Assembly: GCA_947471745.1 (NCBI GenBank)
Contig: CANJKZ010000170.1
Span: 1,514,501 to 1,578,500, forward strand
Direction of reading: 5' to 3'
DNA: 64,000 nucleotides
From: Closterium sp. Naga37s-1
Taxonomy: Eukaryota > Streptophyta > Zygnematophyceae > Desmidiales > Closteriaceae
Position 1 is the first letter of the stretch, and each line of letters opens with the position of its first letter. Position numbers and translations under genes: made by a program. The notes under the pieces were generated by a model. It was not told where the DNA came from, ran no database searches, and saw nothing but the letters and a program-made list of their open reading frames with translations. Positions 9,796 to 19,505 of the stretch are shown piece by piece.

Positions 9796-12558
9796 CTACA
9801 GCCGCATGTCGACCAAGTAGGGCACGTCCACCCATGGTGCTCCCTCTCCAAACTCCTGCTCCCCACCCCCTCGCTCCACCCACTCCGCCTCGGACTGACC
9901 CAACGTATATGCCGCCCGCAAAAGAATCACCCGAGCCTGTGTCTTCTGCAAAGCTACCCCTACCGCGGCTGTCAAGGACCCCACCAAGTATTCCGAGAAA
10001 CCCGAGCTGTTGCCCCTTCCCACACCTTTGTTAAGAGCCACCTTTACTTGAACCTCCCCCTGCTGCCGTAACCACTGTCGAAAGCTTCCCCCCAAGCAAC
10101 CCCAAGTCTCAAGAATCAACGGGAAGAAACGAACCCCCCTGTGTTGCCGCAGAAAAGGTTGATAATCCGTCGCCTTCCTCTTCTCTCGCTCCTTGGCAGC
10201 AAAACCTACTGTCCGCCCACACTGCCCATGCTGCTGCACCGGTAGCGAAACCGGATCCACGACGCTCACCTCGAGCGCATGTTTTTCCCCGTCCATTGGT
10301 TTCCTAACCGCCACATCCACTCTCTTCCCCGGCAGAAGCGTGTCATCCTCGATCGTAACCACCCCACCCGATGCCTTGGCTATCTTAGCAACAACGAGCT
10401 TCACTGCATCATGAACACGAGACGGGGCGTACTGGTACTTGCACCGAAGAGCATGGTGCGGATCTGACGGGTCCTTGAACTCCACACCGCAAACACACTT
10501 GCCAGCAACCAGAAGCTGGTGGACGGGAAGGCCCAAACGGATTGCCGCCGAAATGCCCCACTCCACAGGGGTGAAAGTTGCGTCATCATGCGCTGGAACT
10601 GCGGACACCCATGCTGCCGAACCCGGGCCCTGAAGGGAAGTCAAACGGGCCAAGGTAGCATTATCGCGGGCCATGCGCCGCAGAGACTGAAGACTTTCAA
10701 CCGCCAAGCGACGCTGCTGCGCTGGGAAAAGCTGGAGGGGGGGATTTGTAGTGCAGAGCCCCAAACTCGGCAATTCCTGCCTGACAACAGGCGGGAGCTG
10801 GTCAAGGGCCTTGGTAAACCAAGGGTCCAGTAAATCCCCAGCCGGCGGAGTGCGGAAGAACTCACTGAACATCTGCTCCTCGCCCGCTACTCCCAGCTTG
10901 ACAACAGCACTCGCAGCCTGGCACCACCCACAGACGTAAGAGAGAGGGCTAAGAGTTGCTGCTGAACGAATGCCAAACCCGCCCAAACGAGCCGGGAGGT
11001 GCAGCTGCAGGTGAGCCATGCGCGACCTATCAAGACTGAAGTCCCAAGTGTCTGGCGGGAAAAGTTGCTCAAAGCACTCTTCCAAAGCCCCATCCCAATC
11101 TCTGAAAGCGTCAAGAACCTCAGGACGAGGGGGAACAGTGCGAGTCAAGAAGAGCGGCCGCGCAGACACGGCAACAGCCAACAAGTGGGAGGCAATCTGG
11201 GGGTGGTTCAAAATAGGAAGCCAAGGTAGAGGTGATCGCAGCTGCAAAAGTCTCTCCCTCAAGCGCGCCACCTCCCAATCCTCCTCTCCAATAGGTACCC
11301 CCACCACTGTTAACCCCGTCCACGACTGCTGCATTCCCAGCGGAATATCCCCAGACGCTGCCGCCTCCCCTCTTTCCCACATCCTACACTTGTGCGATTG
11401 CACCTCCAAGCCCACCCACTCCAGTCGCTCCCGCAAGACATCGTACGCCGCCAACACCCGCTCCCCCGGGCCAAGAACGTAGGTGTCATCAGCGTAGCTC
11501 AAGAAAAGAATATCAGGGAAATCCTTCATTGTAGGCCCCATAACCAACTGCTGCGTGAAAGCAAAAAGGAAGGGACCAAATGGATCCCCCTGTCGCGAAC
11601 CCCGCTCGGACGCCAGCATCTCGACAAAGGGGCCTGTGCGAAGGTACAGACCGCTGGGCACCCCATAAAAGACGCGTAAGAAAGGGATAAGGCCAGCAAA
11701 AGGAGAATCGCGGAGGCCGTCGAACATCACGTGCCGATGGAACGAGTTGAAGGCATTCGCTACATCGATCTGCAGCGCGCACCACGTCGGATGAACCGCT
11801 ACAGCCGAGCGGAAAGCATGCGCCAGAATCTCCACCCCCGACTTAGTTCCCACCCCTAGTTGGTTACAAGGAGCGAAGTAGGTCTCCATGTCGGGACGAA
11901 GAAGAACGCATAACGCACGCGCCAGAATCCGAGGGAGCACCTCTCCGATAGCCACTGGGCGGACGTCCCCGTTTGGCTTGGATAACCCAACCAAGTTCGA
12001 GGCTGCAAGCCAGGGCCGCACCCGCTCAGAAACGCATCCCGAAATCCACTGCCTGAACACCTCCAACAGATGCGGGAGATAGGAAGGCTCCGAGAGAAAT
12101 GTGTCTCGGAGGTGCTCTGTCATCCATCCTGAGGGGCCTGGTGCTGAGGCTCGCGCTGCGGAATGAATAGCATGCTTGAGGATGTCTTCAGTTAGGTGGG
12201 GAAGATGAGAAACGTCTATGCGAAAGTGCTCCACCCACTCAGGAACTGGCACCTCACTGGCCGGGTGCTTTGCTGTCAGCCGGTCTACTGTTAGTTGAGA
12301 GGGCTGCGCCAAGTCGCCCGCAGTAAGGCATGCTAGTCCTCGACTCCATTCCCCCACTTGGCACCTCGTGCGACATCGGGCCAAACGGATGGCATCAGCA
12401 TCTCGCTCAGGTAAGGAGAAGGCAAGAGGTCGCGCCGCCGGAGTCAACGCGGCAGAGGCAGCCTCGAACAGCTGTTGCCATTCCCCTGCCCAGAACTTTC
12501 CGAGACGCCCTACTATGGCTGCCCTTCGTCCAAGACCCTCCTTCGCGGGGACTCCCAA
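9796..12558 (-). CDS. LINE reverse transcriptase and restriction-like endonuclease
   Basis: A 920-residue open segment. RT motifs in order: LSKPNGDVRPVAIG, motif A ALQIDVANAFNSF, motif B RGSRQGDPFGPFLF, motif C SYADDTYV (codons about 11485-11496), motif D SHKCRMW and motif E-like VVGVPIGEED. C-terminal third: KCVCG ... HHALRC Cys-His cluster, then APSRVHDAVK, then KRVDVAV ... HALEVSVVDP. This fits the PD-(D/E)XK endonuclease arrangement of R2-type LINEs. Target-primed reverse transcription is the known mechanism for the group. The true reading frame begins upstream: the frame above 12564 (AVPSWDWETFF ... LMFLAFPRLFF) joins here through a T8 homopolymer, so this copy carries a one-base length change there. 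Confidence 0.88.
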   Translation of the reverse strand: MGVPAKEGLGRRAAIVGRLGKFWAGEWQQLFEAASAALTPAARPLAFSLPERDADAIRLARCRTRCQVGEWSRGLACLTAGDLAQPSQLTVDRLTAKHPASEVPVPEWVEHFRIDVSHLPHLTEDILKHAIHSAARASAPGPSGWMTEHLRDTFLSEPSYLPHLLEVFRQWISGCVSERVRPWLAASNLVGLSKPNGDVRPVAIGEVLPRILARALCVLLRPDMETYFAPCNQLGVGTKSGVEILAHAFRSAVAVHPTWCALQIDVANAFNSFHRHVMFDGLRDSPFAGLIPFLRVFYGVPSGLYLRTGPFVEMLASERGSRQGDPFGPFLFAFTQQLVMGPTMKDFPDILFLSYADDTYVLGPGERVLAAYDVLRERLEWVGLEVQSHKCRMWERGEAAASGDIPLGMQQSWTGLTVVGVPIGEEDWEVARLRERLLQLRSPLPWLPILNHPQIASHLLAVAVSARPLFLTRTVPPRPEVLDAFRDWDGALEECFEQLFPPDTWDFSLDRSRMAHLQLHLPARLGGFGIRSAATLSPLSYVCGWCQAASAVVKLGVAGEEQMFSEFFRTPPAGDLLDPWFTKALDQLPPVVRQELPSLGLCTTNPPLQLFPAQQRRLAVESLQSLRRMARDNATLARLTSLQGPGSAAWVSAVPAHDDATFTPVEWGISAAIRLGLPVHQLLVAGKCVCGVEFKDPSDPHHALRCKYQYAPSRVHDAVKLVVAKIAKASGGVVTIEDDTLLPGKRVDVAVRKPMDGEKHALEVSVVDPVSLPVQQHGQCGRTVGFAAKEREKRKATDYQPFLRQHRGVRFFPLILETWGCLGGSFRQWLRQQGEVQVKVALNKGVGRGNSSGFSEYLVGSLTAAVGVALQKTQARVILLRAAYTLGQSEAEWVERGGGEQEFGEGAPWVDVPYLVDMRL

Positions 12559-12935
12559 AAAAAAGGCGCGGGAAGGCCAGGAACATCAGCGTCGCCGCCT
12601 CATCCCCAGGGGAAGCCTTCAGTCTCTTGAGAATGCAGCACAATGCATCAAGCACCCCCAGTCGCGCCCGCTGCGGGACCCGACGAAGAAGCTCTCCCGA
12701 CACAGAATGAATACTGAAAAAAGTCTCCCAGTCCCACGAAGGCACCGCCCCCCACACCTCCTCGCCGATATCCAGCGGAGGTACTGGATCTGCCCCGAAG
12801 ACCTCGCTCAGGTTCGGGGAGGAAGTAAGGGCCTGAGCCCGCCGCTGAGCATCTGCCGCTTTACATGCAACTATGTGGCGGGAGGCCGCACCACCAGGCG
12901 GAAATGTGTGAAAGCAGAACTCGCAAGGGACACAA

Positions 12936-13115
12936 TGAGAAGATGAGCAGTAGAAGAAGGCGCCATAGCTAGGAAAGCCCTAGCTAGGCAAGAAACAGTT
13001 TAGGCAAAGAAGAAGGAGTTGCACTAGCAAGAATGAGGATACAAATAGCAAACCCTAGAAGGGTTGTACTCGCTATAGAGCACCCCACTACAGGCTAGAG
13101 CATAATATTCTGACA
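12936..13115 (-). repeat. Cop-4 3' LTR (180 bp)
   Basis: Starts tgagaagatgag and ends atattctgaca. Includes caccccactacaggct and the telo-box-like caaaccctag. Confidence 0.93.
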
Positions 13116-13839
13116 CACCCCCATAGCCAAAGTGGGGTGTAATCAGCAGAGCAAGCAAAGCAGAACAAGCTCAGGGTGGATCACAATGTCACCACACATT
13201 CTGAGCACAAGTTCAGGAAGCAATAGTTTAAAGTTCACAATTATGAGCAAAGCTAGTGGTAGTCACAACGGGCAAGTGAGGAGGAGGAGGGACAGTGAGA
13301 GGAGAGGAGATAGGAGGCGACGGCTGAAGCTGCAGACACACGGGCAACAGGAGGCACACTGGCACAGCGGCTACCGGAACAGCGCTCCGGACTACTGGAG
13401 TAACTGGCCCCGCGGCTAAAAGTAGCGGCAGACGAGCAACGGACCCACGGGCGACTGGCACAGGTGGCTACGACTGGGCTACCGGAGCAACTCCCCGGAC
13501 TACAGGTGCTGCTGGCGACACGACGGCAACCTCCGTTCAACCTCCCCCAAACAGTACCACCCACCCTGACACACACCCCCTGCTTCACCCCTAGCTCCAC
13601 TCCCCCTTCACCCCCCCTTAGTACCACTCCGACGGCTCCAACAGGTCCACCCCCCTTCAGCGGCAGCTGCAGCACAGGGAGACGGAGGAGGAGGAGGAGC
13701 AGGGAACGGCACACAGAAGCTGCACCCCCATACCCCCCACCCCCAAACCCTAATCCAGGAGAACAGGCAGAAGGAGGGGTGGGGCGCCTTCAGAAGCACG
13801 GGGGACAGCGGGGAGGACAGGGGCAGCGAAGAACGGGCC

Positions 13840-14160
13840 GCCCACGGGCCTGGCACAGCCTCCCGAACCGCGCGCAGGCGGCCCGAGCCGCGCGCGGGCC
13901 TGGCGCAGTCCGTACGGGCCGCGCGCGGGCCTGGCGCAGCCCGTACGGGCCGCGCGCGGGCCTGGCGCAGCCCGTGCGGGCCGCGCGCCGGCTGTACGGG
14001 CCGCGCGCAGGCCACGACGGGCGACGGGGGGCGACGCGCGGGTCCCCGTCGCCCGTCGTAGCGCCTCCTGGGGGCGACGCGCCGAGTGACGGGGCAGAAA
14101 CCCGTCGCGCGCCTCGGGGCGCACGGCGGGCAGAAAACCGCCGCGCGCCTCGGGGCGCAC
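13840..14160. repeat. GC-rich tandem array in Cop-4 leader
   Basis: Repeated gcgcgggcctggcgcag-like units, then tandem cgcgcctcggggcgcacgg copies, between the primer-binding site and the internal region. It is the same positional feature as in Cop-2, Cop-5 and Cop-7. Confidence 0.8.
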
Positions 14161-14286
14161 GGCGGGCTGAAAAAACCCTAATTTCGACGCCGCGCACCAC
14201 GGGGCGCGCGGCGGACAGGGAGTAGCAGTAGCAGCGGAAGCAGTGAGGTGGGGCCCACAGGCCAGGAGCATATCGCTCTGATACCA

Positions 14287-14466
14287 TGAGAAGATGAGCA
14301 GTAGAAGAAGGCGCCATAGCTAGGAAAGCCCTAGCTAGGCAAGAAACAGTTTAGGCAAAGAAGAAGGAGTTGCACTAGCAAGAATGAGGATACAAATAGC
14401 AAACCCTAGAAGGGTTGTACTCGCTATAGAGCACCCCACTACAGGCTAGAGCATAATATTCTGACA
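14287..14466 (-). repeat. Cop-4 5' LTR (180 bp)
   Basis: The same sequence as 12936-13115 by eye, followed by target-duplication copy cacaa at 14467-14471. Confidence 0.93.
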
Positions 14467-14472
14467 CACAAG

Positions 14473-17209
14473 TTGGAGCAAGTGGAGCCGTGTCAGGAGT
14501 GGCTGAATTCTCCACAACCCCCGGTGTGGGGCTTTCCGGAGGGATCGGGGGGGGCTGCTGCTGCTGCTGCTGCTGACGCTTCTGCCGCTGCTGCTGCCGC
14601 TGCCGCACGCCCTGAAGTGCTGCCCTCGCCCCCAGCTGCCCCCCTGCGTGCTGCACGCCCTGAGGTGCTGCAGTCACCCCCTGCAGTCCCGCTGCCTGCT
14701 GCACGCCCTGGGGTGCTGCAGTCACTCCCTGCTGTCCCGCTGCCTGCTGCACGCCTTGAGGTGCTGCAATCAGTCCCTGCTGTCCCCCTGCCTGCTGCAC
14801 GCCCTCAGGTGCTGCAGTCACTCCCTGCTGTCCCGCTGTTTGCTGCATGCCCTGGGGTGCTGCAGTCACTCCCTACTGTCCCGCTGCCTGCTGCACGCCT
14901 TGAGGTGCTGCAATCACTTCCTGCTGTCCCCCTGCCTGCTGCACGCCCTCAGGTGCTGCAGTCACTCCCTGTCGTCCCCCTGCCTGCTGCACGCCCTGGG
15001 GTGCTGCAGTCACTCCCTGCTGTCCCCCTGCCTGCTGCACGCCCTCAGGTGCTGCAGTCACTCCCTGTTCCCCTGACAGTGGCCGCCGTCGCACCAGCTG
15101 GCCTCCCGGACGTTGGCTCGTAAGCGGCCGCCCCAACTCGCCCTCTGCCTGCTGATCCTGCTGATTGCCCGACCGCTGCTTGCCCTGGCCTCCGCGTCGC
15201 CTCCTGCCCTTGCCTCGTGGCAGTTGATCGTCCACGGGCCCCTGCGCCTGAGCGCCCAGCTCACGCAGCTGCTGCCCTCTCTGATCCGTTTCCCCTATCT
15301 GCAGCTCCCCAGGAGGAACAAAAAGATCTTGTTGGTGCTCCCCACTGTGGCCCGAGAGCTGTGACACAGGCACCAAATCTGTCTCCATTTCTTGCTGCTC
15401 CACTCGAAGTGGGCTCGCTACACCCATGACTTCCCATGTATCACCCACCCAGGTGCCCAGCTGCTGCCCCTGCTGCTCTCCCGGGTGCTGCTCCTCCAAC
15501 CTCAGTTCTTGCTGCTCCCCTGGCTGCATTTCCTGCTGCTCCCCTGGCTGCATTTCCTGCTGCTCCCCTGGCTGCATTTCCTGCTGCTCCCCTGGCTGCA
15601 TTTCCTGCTGCTCCCCTGGCTGCATTTCCTGCTGCTCCCCTGGCTGCATTTCCTGCTGCTCTCCTGGATGCATTTCCTGCTGCTCCCCCCGTTGTATTTC
15701 CTGCTGCTCCCCTGGCTGCAGCTCCTGCTGCTCTCCTGACTGCATTTCCTGCCGCTCTCCTGGCTGCATTTCTTGCTGCTCCCCCCGTTGCATTTCCTGC
15801 TGCTCCCCTGGCTGCAGCTCCTGCTGCTCCCCAGGCTGCAGTTCCAACTGCTCCCCCATCTGCATTTCCTGCTGCTCTCCTGGCTGCCGTGCCTGCTGCT
15901 CCCCCATCTGGATTTCCTGCTGTTCCTCCCCTATCTGCATGTCCTGCTGCTCCCCTGGCTGCCGTTTCTGCTGCTCCCCTGGCTGCCGTTCCTGCTGCTC
16001 TCCTGGCTGCATTCCCTGCTGCTCCCTCATTTGCAGTTCCTGCTGCTCCCTAAGCCACAGTTTCTGCTGCTCTCCTGGTTGCCATCCCTGCTGACCTTCG
16101 CCCAGCTGCTCATGCTGCCGGGGAGGCAGCCCACCCTGCTGACTCCGCTGTTGTTGCCTTTCAAACTGCTGCTCCTGCAACTCACTTGGCTGCCTTTCCG
16201 ACTGTTGCTCGTGCTGGCCCGCGAGGCGCCCTCGTTGAGCAGTCCCGCTACGACCACGACCGTGACCTCGACCACGACGGCGCACGCCCTCTTGCCCCGT
16301 GCTCGCGGGCTGCACACCTTGTCCTTGCGCGCTCCGAAAGAGAAAAGTATGTTCCACAGCTCCAGCCCATCCCTTTAGAGACGCCCCCGTTCGTGCCTTC
16401 GGGAAGGGATTGATGTCTCTAGTCTCCCCTGCAGCCACCGGCAGACCCTGCTGCATCGCCGACAGCGTTTCCGGTTGCTCCCTCCCTGGTTTCCGTCCCT
16501 GTTCCCCACGCTCCCAATGCTCCTCCTCGAGTAACTCCCCCTGGACCTTTGTCGGCAGGCCCAGCTGGCCCTCCGCTAGACGGCTCGGCTGCCTCCTCAG
16601 CACCTTTTCCGGCAGGCCTGCATCCGTCACCCCCTGCTGCCCACCTGCCCCGCACTCCCGGCCCTCATCCGCCAGCAGGGCCCCCTGCACCTCCTGCCTC
16701 CCCGCTGTCGACTCCGCCTGCTCTGCCGTCGCCCACTCTTGCCGACCGCCCGTGCCAGCTACCAACAAACGCCTCAGCTCCTGCCGTCGTGCCAAGCGCG
16801 GTCCAAGTGGAGCCCTGCTAGGACCCACTGAAGCTCCAAGAGTGCCGGGCGACTCTGTTGCCGTGGCACCAAGTGGAAGCTCGCGCCGCCGCCTATTATG
16901 CAGCTCCTGCAAGTGCCGGCGTTGCGCCTCCCACGCCGCCACTGCCCTGTCCATCCCCAGATCACTTGGTTCCTGCCCACGCCCATCTACCCCTCGGGTG
17001 TCTTGTGCATCCACCAGCCCAGAGGATGCGTGTGGGCAATTGGGCGATGCTTGCTGGTCTACCGAGGGCGTGCGTGGGGTAACAGCCGCCTCCCGCTGTT
17101 CACCAACCGTGAGTGGTGCCTCAGCCAAAGGAGGCTGAGCATCCCCATTACTAAGCCGCTGCGAAGTTCCTGAGAGCGCCGGTACACCGAGCATGTCGTT
17201 GGTGCTCAT
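14473..17209 (-). CDS. LINE N-terminal region: Gln-rich, repeat-built
   Basis: The product begins MSTNDMLGVPALSGTSQRLS. Residues about 1-330 are mixed-composition polar sequence. Then come about 25 copies of an 8-residue QQEMQPGE unit, a Gly/Gln/Arg-rich linker (GKGRRRRGGQGKQRSGNQQ) and about nine copies of a 16-residue unit (GVTAAPQGVQQAGGQQ). A poly-Gln stretch and PPPIPPESPTPGVVEN lead into the zinc finger (APTC at 14473, continuing CEFCFHTF beyond Cop-4). An in-frame TAG at 14873-14875 interrupts this copy inside the 16-residue repeats; the same frame stays open on both sides. An in-frame ATG at 17446 may extend the protein. A role in nucleic-acid binding or particle condensation is only a guess. 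Confidence 0.7.
14640..15085. repeat. 48-bp coding minisatellite in LINE
   Basis: About nine imperfect copies of a 48-bp unit (ctgcagtcactccctgctgt, then ccccctgcctgctgcacgcc, then ctcaggtg). It encodes the 16-residue Gln/Ala/Gly repeat on the minus strand. Copies differ at a few bases, consistent with unequal exchange. Confidence 0.92.
15505..16090. repeat. 24-bp coding minisatellite in LINE
   Basis: About 25 copies of a 24-bp unit (tgctgctcccctggctgcat then ttcc). The first third is nearly perfect and it decays rightward. It encodes QQEMQPGE on the minus strand. Confidence 0.93.
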
Positions 17210-17519
17210 GGGGGCGGCTGGTGCCTCGCGGTGTCGTTTGCATGGTCAGTCTACCGAGCTCAGGCGCCGGAGACCGAGGAGGAGTGGCTGCGTAGGGCCT
17301 ACCCAAGGCCGCTTGAGAGTGTTTGCTTGGGGCTGCGCTACATACTCCCGAGCACTAGTGCCTGAGTGCCTGTCTGGGTCAGCAAGTGCTTCCGCCTCGC
17401 CATGCGGTGCCTGCGTAGGTGTGTGCTCGTGCTGCAAGTCGGCCATGCCGTGGATCCTGTAGCGTCTGTCTAGATCCGCGCTCTTCAGTTCCAGCTCCTA
17501 GCAACAAGAGAGCTCGGTG

Positions 17520-18085
17520 TGCCCGTGTGGCGGGGTAGCGAGAAACCGAACACTGCTAATCTTGCTCCAAGCGGGGAAAACCTGGTTGTGCATGTGGTAA
17601 CGAGGAAACGCACACTGCAGTTCCTGCTCCTAGCGAGGGAAAACCAGCTGCACACTCGGCTACGCGAAGACGTCCACTGCAGATCCTGCTCCTAACGTGA
17701 GTCGTGGCGTCAGGGGCGAAAGCAACAACCGTCCACTTGGGTCCCTGCTCCTAGCGTAAATCGCAGCTATGGCGTGAAACCGTCACTTCACTACGCGCTC
17801 CTACGTGGAATCGCTGCTGTGGGCAGGGTAGCGTGAAGCAATCGCTGCGCTAACCTGTTGCTCGCGGGATTCGTGGCCGTGGGCGCGTTGGCGTGAAGCT
17901 TACGTTTCGCGACCTAGTGCTAGCTGAATTCGCGACTGGGGGCAAGGTGTCGTGTGGTGTACGCTATGCGACCTGCAGCTATCGAGACACGGCTAGGGGC
18001 GCGGTGACGTGTGGCGCACGCTTCGCGACCTGGTGCTAGCAAGTTTCACGGCTGGGGGCGTGGTGACGTGTGGCGTTCGATGTCT
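17520..18085. repeat. Degenerate tandem array, period about 58-60 bp, upstream of the LINE
   Basis: A recurring block (ggggcgcggtgacgtgtggc, then cgcttcgcgacctggtgcta, then gc) appears near 17821, 17881, 17939, 17997 and 18055, with weaker copies back to about 17529: roughly ten units that diverge toward the LINE ORF. It starts about 75 bp 5' of the possible LINE start at 17446. It may be LINE promoter monomers, as in some vertebrate L1s, or an unrelated minisatellite. Confidence 0.7.
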
Positions 18086-19505
18086 GCTGTGACTCTACCG
18101 GTTTGTTTTTGCAAATTCAAATGCTCTTCTGCACTTTCCCGCCAAAAACAACTCCCTGAGTTCTCTTGGGGTGTTCTGTCCGTTCCGCTAGCCTCTTCGT
18201 GCTGCTGCATGACAATGCCTGACATGACAATTGATAATGATGTTATGGGATGACATGTTAGTCCATCATCCCATTCTCAAAATTCTTGCCGAACCACTCT
18301 CAAACACAGAGAAACACTTCAAAACCATACAGGCTTTGCTTCGTAACGTTCTCGCTCGACACACGCGGAGGGAAAATCCGCCCCGTCAGCACAAACAACT
18401 AGGTTGCTGACTCACTACACAAATATCCCTTGCGCAAGTGGCAAAATCGCGGCTCGGTGCGAAGTTTTTGAAATTAGCGCGGGTTAGGTGTAACATGTTC
18501 TGTACACGCCACAATGTCCCTGTGAACAGTCAGTTGTCACTGCCGCAATCCAGCGGGCTGACATCAGCTGCTTCTCACCACCTTGATCCTCCTGAGCGGC
18601 ATTCTGCGTCGTTTTGCACGGGTGAGGTTGGGGTGGGGAAAGGCTGACGCGATGCGAATCAGCAAGATTGCATTGCATGCCAAGCCTCCCTCATCTCCAT
18701 CCCACACGAGCAACACGCTCTGCTTCTCCCCTGCATCAGCAGAATGGATATTCGAAGTCATCATGGCCCACCTAGCCAAACCTCGTGCCAGCGCAGCAAA
18801 CGTATCCGCAGCATCAGCTCCAAGAACAAGAGACGGGGTAGCACGTGACTGGTTTGGCTCGACAACCCTTCGTCCCAACCAGCCCAAACCTTGACAGCCC
18901 CGTTGTCTCGCAACGCAACCACCCAAACCCCGCAACCAACCAACTCGCTCCCTGTTGGCACAAACGATGAAGGCGCCGTTATCCAAAGAGCAGCATCACT
19001 CGCTTGCTGCCGCTGCTCCCACACACCCACTCACCCTCTCGCCTGTTTGCTTTGCAGTGCTGCTTTGCTCTGGCTGTTGGTCCCTTCTGCTCACTCAACT
19101 TCTTGTCCACCACTAGACCTCTCTGGAAGTTATGCTTCATCAGTTTCTGTCTCCTTTTCACTCTGCTTTCGAGTTGTCAAACGCCATTGTTTCAGGTGCA
19201 TCTCCATAAATATCAAGCTTGCAGTCGTCCTCTCTGACCTGACACTCGACGTCCTCAGCTCCCAAAACCAGGACCAGGTTCTCAGTTGTCCCAAGCAACA
19301 CGTACGTGTACACTGAAACTCGTTTCCTGCTCCCTCGGAAACGTCACCCTCATAACCGCACCGCAACATCTCCTCTCCCTCCTTTTCCAGCTCATCAGGC
19401 CGGACACCTCAAAGCAAATACTCACTGTAATACACGTCGAATAGCTTCCAAACCAACATCAACAACAATCTAGTACCCGACAATTGACATCGTCCGCGTG
19501 GCATC
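18086..19505. other. Spacer between LINE and the PADRE gene
   Basis: No confident gene. 18564-19030 minus holds WD-repeat-like scraps in two frames (LRDNGAVKVWAGWDEG and LLVWDGDEGG), possibly a decayed gene piece. The last 300 bases are pyrimidine-rich (CTC/TCC runs), suiting a 5' UTR or promoter for the gene starting at 19506. I see no clear TATA box. Confidence 0.5.

Larger units (their letters stand above)
12936..14466 (-). mobile_element. Cop-4: non-autonomous Copia derivative, 1531 bp
   Basis: Two 180-bp LTRs (12936-13115 and 14287-14466) that look identical flank 1.17 kb with no gag or pol. Next to the right LTR is a perfect initiator-Met-type primer-binding site (complement of tggtatcagagc, 14275-14286). 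Next to the left LTR is a polypurine-type end plus 3' UTR sequence related to Cop-7 (caccccc, then agctcagggtggatcacaa). Flanks are a 5-bp target duplication cacaa (12931-12935 and 14467-14471). It is a LARD/TRIM-sized deletion derivative that needs enzymes from a sibling. Identical LTRs imply a very recent insertion. It splits the LINE zinc finger. Confidence 0.93.
9234..17446 (-). mobile_element. LINE with restriction-like endonuclease (R2/Utopia-like organisation), interrupted by Cop-4
   Basis: Read on the minus strand: a possible N-terminal extension from 17446, a Gln-rich repetitive N-terminus (17209 to about 14640), a C2HC zinc finger split by Cop-4 (near 14467 and 12850-12935), RT (about 12200-11000) and a C-terminal Cys-His cluster plus restriction-like endonuclease (about 10500-10280). 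The stop is at 9796. Below it, 9234-9795 is non-coding 3' sequence cut off by Cop-3. No APE endonuclease was seen. There are three visible defects: an in-frame TAG at 14873-14875, a TGA at 17246-17248 if the upstream ATG is real, and a frame change in a T8 run at about 12557-12564. Clade placement is an inference from the RLE architecture. Confidence 0.82.

Noticed and set aside
14473-16378. Long plus-strand Leu/Cys/Pro/Ala frames
   Set aside because: Shadows of the minus-strand LINE repeats; the minus strand links in frame to a zinc finger and RT, the plus frames do not.
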